This document shows, piece by piece, positions 19,764-29,030 of a stretch of DNA of 49,297 nucleotides. Origin of the DNA: an uncultured Pelagibacteraceae bacterium (GTDB taxonomy: Bacteria; Pseudomonadota; Alphaproteobacteria; Pelagibacterales; Pelagibacteraceae); assembly GCA_902624585.1 (NCBI GenBank), contig CACNXU010000004.1, forward strand, positions 1-49,297. The letters are read 5' to 3'. Within the stretch, counting starts at the first letter, position 1. The number at the start of each line of letters is the position of its first letter. The notes under the pieces were generated by a model, which searched no databases, was not told the origin of the DNA, and saw only the letters and a program-made list of their open reading frames with translations. Made by a program: the position numbers and the translations under genes.

Positions 19764-20842
19764 TGAATTTAATTGGAGAAAACTTAATCTACAAACCTGA
19801 TAATCAGTTTCATCTTAACAATGTATCGTTTGATTTTAAAAAAGGAAATTTGTACACAATTTTAGGAAGAACTTTATCTGGAAAAACTACATTTTTAAAA
19901 ACCATAGCTGGTTTACTTAACCCAGATAGTGGAAATTTATCATTCGATGGCAAAGATTTTAGTAAAATTCCAGTGTGGGAGAGAAATGTGGCAATGGTTT
20001 ACCAGCAATTTATAAATTATCCCCACCTTAATGTTTATGAGAACGTAATATTTCCCCTCAAACAAAGAAAACTAAGCGCAGACAAAATTAAGACAGATGT
20101 TGATGAGGCTTTAAAAACAGTAGGGTTAGTTGGATTTGAAAATCGTAAAATTCAAGAATTATCTGGAGGGCAACAACAGCGAGTTGCACTAGCGAGATCT
20201 TTAGCAAAGAAAGCAAAGATATTGCTTCTAGATGAGCCATTGGTTAATCTAGATTATAAACTTAGAGAGCAATTAAGAGAGGAATTTAAAAAAATATTTT
20301 CTAAGGGGCTATCGTCAGATGCGATTTTAATTTATTCAACAACTGATCCACAAGAAGTAATGGAGTTAAATGGTGAAGTAATTGTTTTAGATGAGGGAAA
20401 AGTTTTACAAAAAGGTCCTGCAAAGGAAATATTTGAGAATCCTAGAAACTTAAAAGTAGCTGAAATTTCAAATGATCCACCAATGAATATTTTAAAAGGA
20501 ATTAAAAGTTCAGAAAAATTAATTTTTGAAAATATTTCTATTAACATACCTAGTCATTTCAAAAATCTAGAGGATCAAAACTATAATTTTGGGATAAGAG
20601 CTTCTGAAATAAAATTAGATGATCAAGGAGAGGAATTTGAAATTGAACTTGCAGAAATAAGTGGTTCAGAAACTTTACTTCATTTAAAAAAAGGAGATTC
20701 AAAAGTAATCGCATTAATAGAGGAAGTAATGAATTTTAAAATTCATGAAAAAGTAAAAATAAAATTTAATGAAAATAAATTTTATGCTTTTAACAAAGAA
20801 GGAGAATTAATTTCTTCTCCTTATGGAGATTTAAATGGCTAA
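19763..20842 (+). CDS. ABC transporter ATPase 1 (GlpS-like, atypical Walker A and H-loop)
   Basis: GRTLSGKTT Walker A, LSGGQQQRVALARSL signature, LLLDEPLVNLD, C-terminal TOBE-like domain. Confidence 0.9.
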   Translation: MNLIGENLIYKPDNQFHLNNVSFDFKKGNLYTILGRTLSGKTTFLKTIAGLLNPDSGNLSFDGKDFSKIPVWERNVAMVYQQFINYPHLNVYENVIFPLKQRKLSADKIKTDVDEALKTVGLVGFENRKIQELSGGQQQRVALARSLAKKAKILLLDEPLVNLDYKLREQLREEFKKIFSKGLSSDAILIYSTTDPQEVMELNGEVIVLDEGKVLQKGPAKEIFENPRNLKVAEISNDPPMNILKGIKSSEKLIFENISINIPSHFKNLEDQNYNFGIRASEIKLDDQGEEFEIELAEISGSETLLHLKKGDSKVIALIEEVMNFKIHEKVKIKFNENKFYAFNKEGELISSPYGDLNG

Positions 20843-21908
20843 AATTGAATTATCAAATATTTCTCATAGTTATAATCCTAATGATTTGAATCCTACATAT
20901 GCACTAAATCCATTTTCTATGATATGGGAAAATGGAAAAAGATATGCAATATTAGGACCATCTGGATGTGGAAAAACTACAATGTTAAATATCGTTTCAG
21001 GTCTTGTTAAGCCCTCAAAGGGGAATGTTTTATTTGATGATAATGATGTTACTAATCTTATAACCGAAGAAAGAAACATTGCACAGGTTTTTCAATTTCC
21101 TGTGATTTATAGCACGATGACTGTTTTTGATAATTTAGCTTTTCCTTTGAGGTGTAGAAATTTTTCTGAAGAGAAAATTGAGGAAAGAGTAAAATCCGTT
21201 TCAGACACTTTAAGACTCTCAACCTTTTTAAATATGCCAGCAAGGAAACTTACAGCAGATCAAAAACAACTTATATCGTTAGGAAGAGGATTAGTAAGGG
21301 AAGATGTGGCTGCTGTATTAATGGATGAACCATTAACTGTCATTGATCCAGACTTAAAATTTAGATTGAGAAGAAATTTAAAAGAAATTAATGAGGAATA
21401 TAAGACGACATTAGTTTATGTAACTCACGATCAAAATGAAGCAATGACATTTGCTGATAATATTATTGTAATGGACCAAGGTGAAATAGTTCAAGTTGGT
21501 CTTCCTAAAGATTTATTTGAAAGACCTAAAACTACTTTTGTTGGCTATTTTATTGGTTCTCCTGCAATGAATTTATTTGAAACCCAATTGCATTCAGACA
21601 ATAGTGTAAAAATTAATGACACAACAATAAAGACAAATACAAATTTATCAAAATTGAAAAATAATAATATAAAATTAGGTATTAGATCAGAATTTGTAAA
21701 AGTAGCTAAAGACGAAAGTGAAAATTTGTTGGAAGTTAATATTCAAAAAATAGAAGACTTTGGAAACTTCAAACTATTAACTGCGAAAATGGGTCAACTA
21801 ACAATAAAGTCTAAAATTAATAGAGAAACTGAGATTTCTAACAATACAATAAAGTTACATTTTCCTGCTGAAAAATGTTGTGTTTATCAGAATAATAAAC
21901 TCATCTAA
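20835..21908 (+). CDS. ABC transporter ATPase 2 (GlpT-like, atypical signature motif)
   Basis: GPSGCGKTT Walker A, NIAQVFQFPVIYSTMTVFDNLAFPL, LTADQKQLISLGRGLV, VTHDQNEAMTFAD. Confidence 0.9.
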   Translation: MAKIELSNISHSYNPNDLNPTYALNPFSMIWENGKRYAILGPSGCGKTTMLNIVSGLVKPSKGNVLFDDNDVTNLITEERNIAQVFQFPVIYSTMTVFDNLAFPLRCRNFSEEKIEERVKSVSDTLRLSTFLNMPARKLTADQKQLISLGRGLVREDVAAVLMDEPLTVIDPDLKFRLRRNLKEINEEYKTTLVYVTHDQNEAMTFADNIIVMDQGEIVQVGLPKDLFERPKTTFVGYFIGSPAMNLFETQLHSDNSVKINDTTIKTNTNLSKLKNNNIKLGIRSEFVKVAKDESENLLEVNIQKIEDFGNFKLLTAKMGQLTIKSKINRETEISNNTIKLHFPAEKCCVYQNNKLI

Positions 21909-22024
21909 GTTATATTTTCTACTCAAGATTGAATCAAAATATGCATGGGTCATTTTCGCTATGGACTCTAATCGTCATTTATATTTTACTGCGCGGAGTT
22001 AATTAACTAATAGAGGAGAAACTA

Positions 22025-23182
22025 ATGATTAAAGATAAAAAATCATTGAAGGGTTCTAAAACTCCTTCAAGAAGAAAGTTCTTCAAAGCCGCAGCAGCGA
22101 CAGGTGCAGCAGCAGCAACTGCTGTAGCTATGCCAAACGTTGCATTTGGTGCTCCACAAACATTAAAGATGCAAGCAGCATGGCCATCAGGCGCGAATAT
22201 CTTTTTTGAAATGGCTGGAGATTATGCCAAAATGGTAGGAGACATGTCAGGTGGAAGTTTAAAAATAGATCTTCAGCCTGTTGGAGCAGTTGTTAAAACT
22301 GGAGAAATTGGACAAGCTGTAAGTGATGGTGTACTTGATATGGGTCACTGGGTTACTGCTTACTGGTATGGAAAAAATCCTGCCGCGTCTCTTTTCGGAA
22401 CTGGCCCATCTTATGGTCTATCATCTCAAGAAGTAATGGCTTGGATGGAAGAAGGTGGTGGAAGAGCATTATATGAAGAAACACTAGCTAAAGTTGGATA
22501 TGACTACGTCGGTGTTTTTGCAATGCCAATGCCTGCACAGCCATTTGGTTGGTTTAAAAAGAACGTAACTAAAGTATCTGATGTTAAAGGTATGAAGTAC
22601 AGAACAGTTGGTCTTGCAACTAACGTTCTTACAGCAATGGGAATGGTAGTTAGACAATTACCAGGCGGTGAAATTCAGCCAGCAATGAAAACTGGTTTGA
22701 TTGAAGCTGCTGAGTTTAACAACCCTACATCAGACTCTCAGTTTGGTATGCAAGATGTTTCTAAGCATTATCACTTAGGATCTTTCCACCAATCTCAAGA
22801 GATGTTTGAAATACCGATTAACAAAAAGACATTTAATAGCTTATCTCCTGCGAACCAAGCAATCTTAAAAAATGCTTCTTATGCAGCAAATACTGCTAAC
22901 TACTTTAAAGCTTTGGTAAGATACTCTGCTGATTTATCAAAACTGATGAATGAGCATAAAGTAAATGTTTACCAAACTTCAGATGCAATTCTTGCAGAGC
23001 AGTTAAAAGGTTGGGATAAAGTTATAGGTGACTTCTCTTCTAAAGACCCGTTCTTTAAGAAGATTGTTGATTCACAAAAAGCTTACGCAAAAAGAGTAAT
23101 GAAATACTTACTAATGAATCAACCTAACTACAGACTTGCTTATGAAAATGAGTTTGGTCCGTTAGCGAAAGTTAAAATCTAA
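22025..23182 (+). CDS. dctP: TRAP substrate-binding protein DctP with Tat signal (system 2)
   Basis: SRRKFFKAAAATGAAAATAVAMPNVAFGA twin-arginine signal; TRAP SBP body; followed by DctQM. Confidence 0.92.
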   Translation: MIKDKKSLKGSKTPSRRKFFKAAAATGAAAATAVAMPNVAFGAPQTLKMQAAWPSGANIFFEMAGDYAKMVGDMSGGSLKIDLQPVGAVVKTGEIGQAVSDGVLDMGHWVTAYWYGKNPAASLFGTGPSYGLSSQEVMAWMEEGGGRALYEETLAKVGYDYVGVFAMPMPAQPFGWFKKNVTKVSDVKGMKYRTVGLATNVLTAMGMVVRQLPGGEIQPAMKTGLIEAAEFNNPTSDSQFGMQDVSKHYHLGSFHQSQEMFEIPINKKTFNSLSPANQAILKNASYAANTANYFKALVRYSADLSKLMNEHKVNVYQTSDAILAEQLKGWDKVIGDFSSKDPFFKKIVDSQKAYAKRVMKYLLMNQPNYRLAYENEFGPLAKVKI

Positions 23183-23203
23183 GGTTTAAAGATATAAAAA
23201 ATT

Positions 23204-23230
23204 AAGGGGGCTTTTTAGCCCCCTTTTTTT
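23204..23230 (+). terminator. Rho-independent terminator between dctP and dctQ (system 2)
   Basis: AAGGGGGCT(tttt)AGCCCCCTT followed by a T-tract. Confidence 0.92.
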
Positions 23231-23271
23231 TAATTGAATTTATTAAGAAAATTAAGATAAGTTAGTCGTTT

Positions 23272-23856
23272 ATGCATTCTTATATAAAATTTGCCGATAC
23301 CCTTAGCTCCTCAATGGGAAAAGCTTTTTCATGGTGTATTGTAATATTAATGGGTGGAACATGTTATGAGGTAATAATGGCTTATGCTTTTAACGCTCCA
23401 ACTTTATGGAATTTTGATTTTAGTCTTCAGATGTATGGCGCTATTTTCATGATGGCAGGTGCATACACTTTAGCAACTGAGGCTCATGTCAGGGGAGATG
23501 TAATTTACAGATTATTCCCAACAAAAGTTCAAGGATGGATAGATTTAGTATTGTATTTTATATTCTTCTTTCCTGGAGTAATTGCCCTTGCTTTTTATGG
23601 ATATGAATATGCAGCTAAGGCTTGGATGGTAAAAGAAACTAGTTGGAATAGTCCCGCGCAAATTCAAATTTATATGGCTAAATCTTTAATACCTCTGTCA
23701 GGTATACTTCTTACTATTCAAGGAGTGAGCGAAGTATTTAGAGCAATTATATGTATTAAGACAGGACATTGGCCTGAAAGAGAAGCTGGTGCCGAAGAAA
23801 CTGAAAAAATTTTAATGAGAAAATCAAAAGAGGAAGAAGATATTGATGTTGTTTAG
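23272..23856 (+). CDS. dctQ: TRAP transporter small permease DctQ (system 2)
   Basis: CYEVIMAYAFNAPTLWNFDFSLQMYGAIFMMAGAYTL; four TM. Confidence 0.9.
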   Translation: MHSYIKFADTLSSSMGKAFSWCIVILMGGTCYEVIMAYAFNAPTLWNFDFSLQMYGAIFMMAGAYTLATEAHVRGDVIYRLFPTKVQGWIDLVLYFIFFFPGVIALAFYGYEYAAKAWMVKETSWNSPAQIQIYMAKSLIPLSGILLTIQGVSEVFRAIICIKTGHWPEREAGAEETEKILMRKSKEEEDIDVV

Positions 23857-25207
23857 TCTTACAAATCCAGAAATTGCTATTTTAATGATGGTAATATTTT
23901 TGTTTGCTGTTCTTTTAGGTTTTCCGATCGCCTTTACTTTAATGGCAATGGGATTAGGATTTGGATACTATGCATATTTTGATCCATCCAGAATGGATCA
24001 TTTATTTGACAATAGGATATTTAAATTATTTGTTCAAAACACCTATTCTGTCATGGATAATCATGTCCTCACCGCCGTACCCTTATTTTTATTTATGGGA
24101 TACTTAGTTGAAAGAGCAGGAATAGTTGCAAGGTTATTTTATGCAATCAGGCTTGCCTCTCATTCTCTTCCAGCGTCGATGGCTGTTGCGGCTTTGATTA
24201 CATGCACTTTATTTTCAACTGCAACAGGTATAATCGGGGCCGTTGTAACTTTAATGGGTTTACTTGCATGGCCTGCAATGGTTAAGGCTGGTTATGATAA
24301 AAAATTTGCATCAGGAGTTATATGTGCTGGTGGTTGTCTAGGAATTTTAATCCCGCCAAGTATAATGCTTATTGTTTATGCTGTGATAGCCCAGCTATCG
24401 CCACTTAGATTGTTTGCAGCTGCAATATTCCCAGGTTTAATGTTGGCAGGCTTATATATTTTATATGCTATTATTTTAGCTTACTTTAATCCGTCAATAG
24501 CACCAAAACCTCCTAAAGAGGAAATACCTCCAAGAGCAGTTATATTAAAAGAAGTTCTTGTATCTTTTTTACCTTTATTTTCTCTTATTATTTTAGTTTT
24601 AGGGAGCATTCTCGCTGGCTTAGCAACTCCCGCAGAAGCAGCAGGAGTGGGTGCATTCGGAGCTTTGGTTTTATCATTCTTTTATAAGTCGCTTAAATGG
24701 AAAAATTTTAAAGAGTCAGTTTTTTTAACAGCAAAAACCACTGCAATGATTATGTGGTTATTTATTGGATCTTGGACATTTGCATCCGTATTTTCATATT
24801 TAGGTGGACACGAGGTCTTCGAACATTTTTTTAAGTCAATGGATATTAAACCTTGGCAGTTTTTAGTTATTACACAGATCATAATATTTTTATTAGGTTG
24901 GCCGTTAGAATGGACTGAAATATTAATTATATTTGTACCAATATTTTTACCACTAGTAGAATTTTTCGGAGTTAACCCTTACTTTTTTGCAATGTTAATT
25001 GCTTTAAATTTGCAGACTTCATTTTTAACACCCCCCATGGCAATGTCAGCTTATTACTTAAAAGGTGTACAATCTAAAAATGTCGAATTAATCGAAGTAT
25101 TTAAAGGGATAATGCCTTTTTTAGCAATTGTTATTTTAGGAATGGTTTTAATGTATTTATTTCCAGGTATAGCTTTATGGCTACCTGATCAGTTATTTGC
25201 AAACTAA
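23843..25207 (+). CDS. dctM: TRAP transporter large permease DctM (system 2)
   Basis: AGGCLGILIPPSIMLIVYAV, LQTSFLTPPMAMSAYYLKG. Confidence 0.93.
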   Translation: MMLFSLTNPEIAILMMVIFLFAVLLGFPIAFTLMAMGLGFGYYAYFDPSRMDHLFDNRIFKLFVQNTYSVMDNHVLTAVPLFLFMGYLVERAGIVARLFYAIRLASHSLPASMAVAALITCTLFSTATGIIGAVVTLMGLLAWPAMVKAGYDKKFASGVICAGGCLGILIPPSIMLIVYAVIAQLSPLRLFAAAIFPGLMLAGLYILYAIILAYFNPSIAPKPPKEEIPPRAVILKEVLVSFLPLFSLIILVLGSILAGLATPAEAAGVGAFGALVLSFFYKSLKWKNFKESVFLTAKTTAMIMWLFIGSWTFASVFSYLGGHEVFEHFFKSMDIKPWQFLVITQIIIFLLGWPLEWTEILIIFVPIFLPLVEFFGVNPYFFAMLIALNLQTSFLTPPMAMSAYYLKGVQSKNVELIEVFKGIMPFLAIVILGMVLMYLFPGIALWLPDQLFAN

Positions 25208-25211
25208 GTTA

Positions 25212-26549
25212 ATGAATGAAATTATAAATTTTTCTGTTGAAGAATTAATCACCAAAATTTCAAACTCTCAAATAACATCTGTTGAAATATGTGAGGCTTA
25301 TATTGAAAGAATTAACAAATTTGAAAAAGACATAAATGCCTGGGCTTTCTTTGATAAAGAATTACTATTAGAAAAAGCAAAGGAGTCAGATGACTATAAA
25401 AAATCTGGCAAACCCATAGGTCCTTTGCATGGAATTCCAGTTGCCGTTAAAGATATTGTTGGAACTTTAGATATGCCTACTGAATGTGGAACACCAATAA
25501 GAAAAGGAAAATCATATTCTCAAAATGCAGAAATAATAGATTTACTTCATGCTTCTGGTGCAATTGTAATGGGTAAAACAGTTACTACTGAACTAGCTTT
25601 TTTAAATCCATCTAAAACTAAAAATCCACATGATTATACTAGAACACCAGGAGGATCATCAAGTGGTTCCGCAGCAGTAATAGCATCATACATGGCCCCA
25701 CTCTCTGTTGGATCGCAAACAGGGGGATCAATAATAAGACCAGCATCATATTGTGGTGTTGTTGGATACAAACCTTCTTACGGTTTAATCTCAAGAAATG
25801 GAGTGTTAAAAACTTCAGAGAAACTCGATCACATTGGTGTCTTTGGAAAAAAAGTTGAAGATATTGCTTATCTAGTTAAAGAACTAATTAAAAAAGACTC
25901 CCATGATCCCGCCACTGTTTATTATTCTTCTAGCAGAATGGTCGATGCAGTAAAAAAAGGCCCATTATATGAACCAAAGTTCATTTTTTATAAAACTGAG
26001 TTTTGGAAAACAATTGATAAAAAATCAAAAGAAGCTTTTGAGTATTTTATTAAATCATTTAAAAAAAATATTGAAATTCATGATACTCCATCATATTTTA
26101 AAGATATTCATAAGTATCATCAAATAATTTACGAAACTGATTTAGCTAATAATTTTAGTGACTATTATAAAAATTTTAAAACAAAGCTGTCAAAAATTTT
26201 GCAAAATGCAATTGCTAATGGAAAAAAACATTCTGCAAAGGAATATGCTGAAGCAATAGATTTTATGAAAAGAAGTTACGACTCATATAAAGAAGTATTC
26301 GAGGATTATCATGGAGTTTTATCCCCGTCCAGTCCAGGTATTGCTTTAAAGGGATTAAAAAGCACTGGCTCAGCAGATTTCAATAAAGTATGGTCTTATC
26401 TAGGTACACCATGTGTTTCTCTTCCTTTACTTCAAGGAGAAAATAATTTACCATTAGGTATTCAAGTTATTGGTGAGAAGTATGATGATAATCGTTTTTT
26501 AGGTGTCTGCAGTTGGCTTGAAAAAGAAAGTGAGAAATTTAATGAATAA
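25212..26549 (+). CDS. Amidase (amidase-signature family)
   Basis: GIPVAVKDI catalytic Lys region, GGSSSGSAAVIAS and GSQTGGSIIRPASYCGVVGYKPS. Confidence 0.94.
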   Translation: MNEIINFSVEELITKISNSQITSVEICEAYIERINKFEKDINAWAFFDKELLLEKAKESDDYKKSGKPIGPLHGIPVAVKDIVGTLDMPTECGTPIRKGKSYSQNAEIIDLLHASGAIVMGKTVTTELAFLNPSKTKNPHDYTRTPGGSSSGSAAVIASYMAPLSVGSQTGGSIIRPASYCGVVGYKPSYGLISRNGVLKTSEKLDHIGVFGKKVEDIAYLVKELIKKDSHDPATVYYSSSRMVDAVKKGPLYEPKFIFYKTEFWKTIDKKSKEAFEYFIKSFKKNIEIHDTPSYFKDIHKYHQIIYETDLANNFSDYYKNFKTKLSKILQNAIANGKKHSAKEYAEAIDFMKRSYDSYKEVFEDYHGVLSPSSPGIALKGLKSTGSADFNKVWSYLGTPCVSLPLLQGENNLPLGIQVIGEKYDDNRFLGVCSWLEKESEKFNE

Positions 26550-26718
26550 ACTTGTAACTCTTATCGGACTTTCATTTGCAATTTTTTTTCTTATTGGGTT
26601 AGCTACAACACTTACAAGATCAATGATGATTGGTTTTCTTGATGTTATACCCGTTTACATTTTGATGGCTTTAGCAATATCAATGATGCTCTATGAGGCC
26701 TTTTTTGACAAAAAATAA
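26542..26718 (+). CDS. 58-aa two-TM membrane protein of unknown function
   Basis: MNKLVTLIGLSFAIFFLIGLATTLTRSMMIGFLDVIPVYILMALAISMMLYEAFFDKK; start overlaps the amidase stop (ATGAATAA). Confidence 0.65.
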   Translation: MNKLVTLIGLSFAIFFLIGLATTLTRSMMIGFLDVIPVYILMALAISMMLYEAFFDKK

Positions 26719-26846
26719 AATCTATCGATATTAGATTTACTACCTCAGATTGTAATACAATATTCATTTGTTATTTTAATCTAGACTCACAGGCTCATTT
26801 GTAATTAAATCTTATTAGTTAATTAACAATGAAGAGGAGATAACTA

Positions 26847-27971
26847 ATGATTAAAGAAAAAAAATCATTGAAGGTTTCTAGATCACCTTCAAGAAGAAAG
26901 TTCTTTAAAACTGCAGCTGCAACTGGTGTTGCTGCTGTTGCTTTATCTGCTCCAGCTGTTGCCAAAGAAAGAGTAGAAGCTTCTATGGTAGCAACTTGGC
27001 CTAGAGATTTTCCAGGCTTAGGAACTGGCGCACAAAGACTTGCTCAAAGATTAAGCGACATGAGTGATGGTCGAATTCAAGTCACTTATTACGCTGCTAA
27101 TGAAAGAGTTAAAGCATTTGACTCGTTTGATGAAGTTGCATCAGGTAACTCGCAAATGTATCACGGTGCTGATTACTATTGGGTTAAAAAACACCCTGCA
27201 TTTGGATATTTTACTGCAGTTCCATTCGGTTTCACATATGCTGAAATGAATGCATGGTTAAAATTTGCTGGTGGACAAGAGTTGTGGGATGAATTGACCG
27301 ATGATTTTGGTACACAAAGTTTTGCTGCTGGTAATACTGGAGTGCAAATGGGTGGTTGGTTTAATAAAAAAATTAGATCAGCTAATGACTTTAAAGGTTT
27401 AAAAATGCGTATGCCTGGTTTAGGTGGACAAGTTCTTGGAAAACTTGGTGGTTCTCCAATTTCACTACCTGGTGGACAAATTTATGAAAACCTTGTGTCA
27501 GGTGCAATAGATGCAACAGAATGGGTAGGACCTTGGAATGATGAAGCGATGAAATTCCAGGAAGCTGCTAAGTATTATTACTATCCAGGAATGCATGAAC
27601 CAGGATCTACGTTAGCATGTGGTGTTAATAAATCTTGGTTTACTAGTTTGTCAAAATCAGATCAGTTAATTATTAAAACTGCATGTGATTGGGCTGACAC
27701 AACTACAATGGCTGAATACAATGCTAAAAACGGAGCTGCACTAGCACGATTAGTAAACGAAAGTGGAGTTAAACTAGAGAAGTTTAACGATAAAGTTTAT
27801 GATGCTTTCGCTAAAGGTGCTGCTGAAGTTTTCGATGAAGTTCAACAACATAGTGCTCTTGCTAAGAAAGTACATGCTGCCTTTGTTAAAGGTCGTAAGG
27901 AAATTGGTGCTTGGACTAACTTGTCTGACGGGCCATATGTTGCTCAAAGAAATAGAGCATTAGGAGTATAA
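26847..27971 (+). CDS. dctP: TRAP substrate-binding protein DctP with Tat signal (system 3, TakP-like family)
   Basis: SRRKFFKTAAATG; TWPRDFPGLGTGAQRLAQRLSDMSDGRIQVTYYAANE. Confidence 0.92.
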   Translation: MIKEKKSLKVSRSPSRRKFFKTAAATGVAAVALSAPAVAKERVEASMVATWPRDFPGLGTGAQRLAQRLSDMSDGRIQVTYYAANERVKAFDSFDEVASGNSQMYHGADYYWVKKHPAFGYFTAVPFGFTYAEMNAWLKFAGGQELWDELTDDFGTQSFAAGNTGVQMGGWFNKKIRSANDFKGLKMRMPGLGGQVLGKLGGSPISLPGGQIYENLVSGAIDATEWVGPWNDEAMKFQEAAKYYYYPGMHEPGSTLACGVNKSWFTSLSKSDQLIIKTACDWADTTTMAEYNAKNGAALARLVNESGVKLEKFNDKVYDAFAKGAAEVFDEVQQHSALAKKVHAAFVKGRKEIGAWTNLSDGPYVAQRNRALGV

Positions 27972-27991
27972 TTTAATTCCAATTATTATTG

Positions 27992-28018
27992 GAGGGCCCT
28001 TAAATGGGCCCTCTTTAT
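27992..28018 (+). terminator. Hairpin/terminator between dctP and dctQ (system 3)
   Basis: GAGGGCCC(ttaaat)GGGCCCTC followed by TTTATT. Confidence 0.85.
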
Positions 28019-28043
28019 TATATATCATTAAAAGATTTTTAAT

Positions 28044-29027
28044 ATGATGGCCAAAAATAACTTATCTATTTTAATAAGAATATTTAGTTATTCTATTTTA
28101 GCCTTAACATTAGTTTTTCTCATCAATAATGTTTTAACAGTTTGGTTTGATTGGCCAGGAGTAAAAAAACTTTTTGCTCATTATGAATTATTTGGATTTA
28201 AAAAATTAAATAAACCTTTGGAGGGGCTAGCAATAAACTTATCATATATTCAATTACTATTTTATTTTGCGTCTTTCATAGGTGTTATATTTTTTGTTCT
28301 AAAATCTATAAAACAAACATTACAAACCGACTCTGAGATCTTAACGAAAATTACAGCTTACGTTGTAAGATCTTCTTTCTGGGCTGTGTTAATAGTTGGA
28401 GTAGCAGATTTTTTAATTTCATTTATGGTTGTGGAAAAACTAGTTGAGCCAATTTTTGGAGAACAACTTAAAATTAATTTAGTAATACCTGCTTTCAGAA
28501 TTACATATATACACTTTCCTTTAATATTGGCCTCTTTTGTAATTGGTTTTTTTACAAGATCTGTAGGGTTTATTTGGCTAGCGGTTTTAGTTGTTGGAAG
28601 TGAATTTTTGATAGTTCTCTCAAGATTTATATTTCAGTATGAACAGGCATTTCAGGGAGATCTTGTTCGTTTTTGGTATGCAGCTCTTTATTTATTTGCC
28701 AGCGCCTATGCTTTAATTCACGAGGGCCATGTTAGAGTTGATGTTCTTTATACTGGTTTTAGTGAACGTAAAAAAGCATGGACTAATGCAATTGGGTCAT
28801 TAATTCTAGGAATTCCTTTATGTTTGATTGTAATATTTTTAGGCATGGGGGGCAAAGCTAGTATCATCAATGGTCCTGTAATTTCATTTGAAATTACGCA
28901 GCAAGGTTCAAACGGTTTATATTTACTTTATCTAATGGCAGTTTATTTAGCTGTTTTTGCAGTAAGTATGTTAACTCAATTCACTAGCTACTTTATGAGT
29001 AGCAGTCACAAACTTTTAAAAAATTAA
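28044..29027 (+). CDS. dctQ: TRAP transporter small permease DctQ, enlarged (327 aa, system 3)
   Basis: C-terminal half has the DctQ pattern (FWYAALYLFASAYALIHEGHVRVDVLY); extra N-terminal TM block. Confidence 0.85.
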   Translation: MMAKNNLSILIRIFSYSILALTLVFLINNVLTVWFDWPGVKKLFAHYELFGFKKLNKPLEGLAINLSYIQLLFYFASFIGVIFFVLKSIKQTLQTDSEILTKITAYVVRSSFWAVLIVGVADFLISFMVVEKLVEPIFGEQLKINLVIPAFRITYIHFPLILASFVIGFFTRSVGFIWLAVLVVGSEFLIVLSRFIFQYEQAFQGDLVRFWYAALYLFASAYALIHEGHVRVDVLYTGFSERKKAWTNAIGSLILGIPLCLIVIFLGMGGKASIINGPVISFEITQQGSNGLYLLYLMAVYLAVFAVSMLTQFTSYFMSSSHKLLKN

Positions 29028-29030
29028 ATA

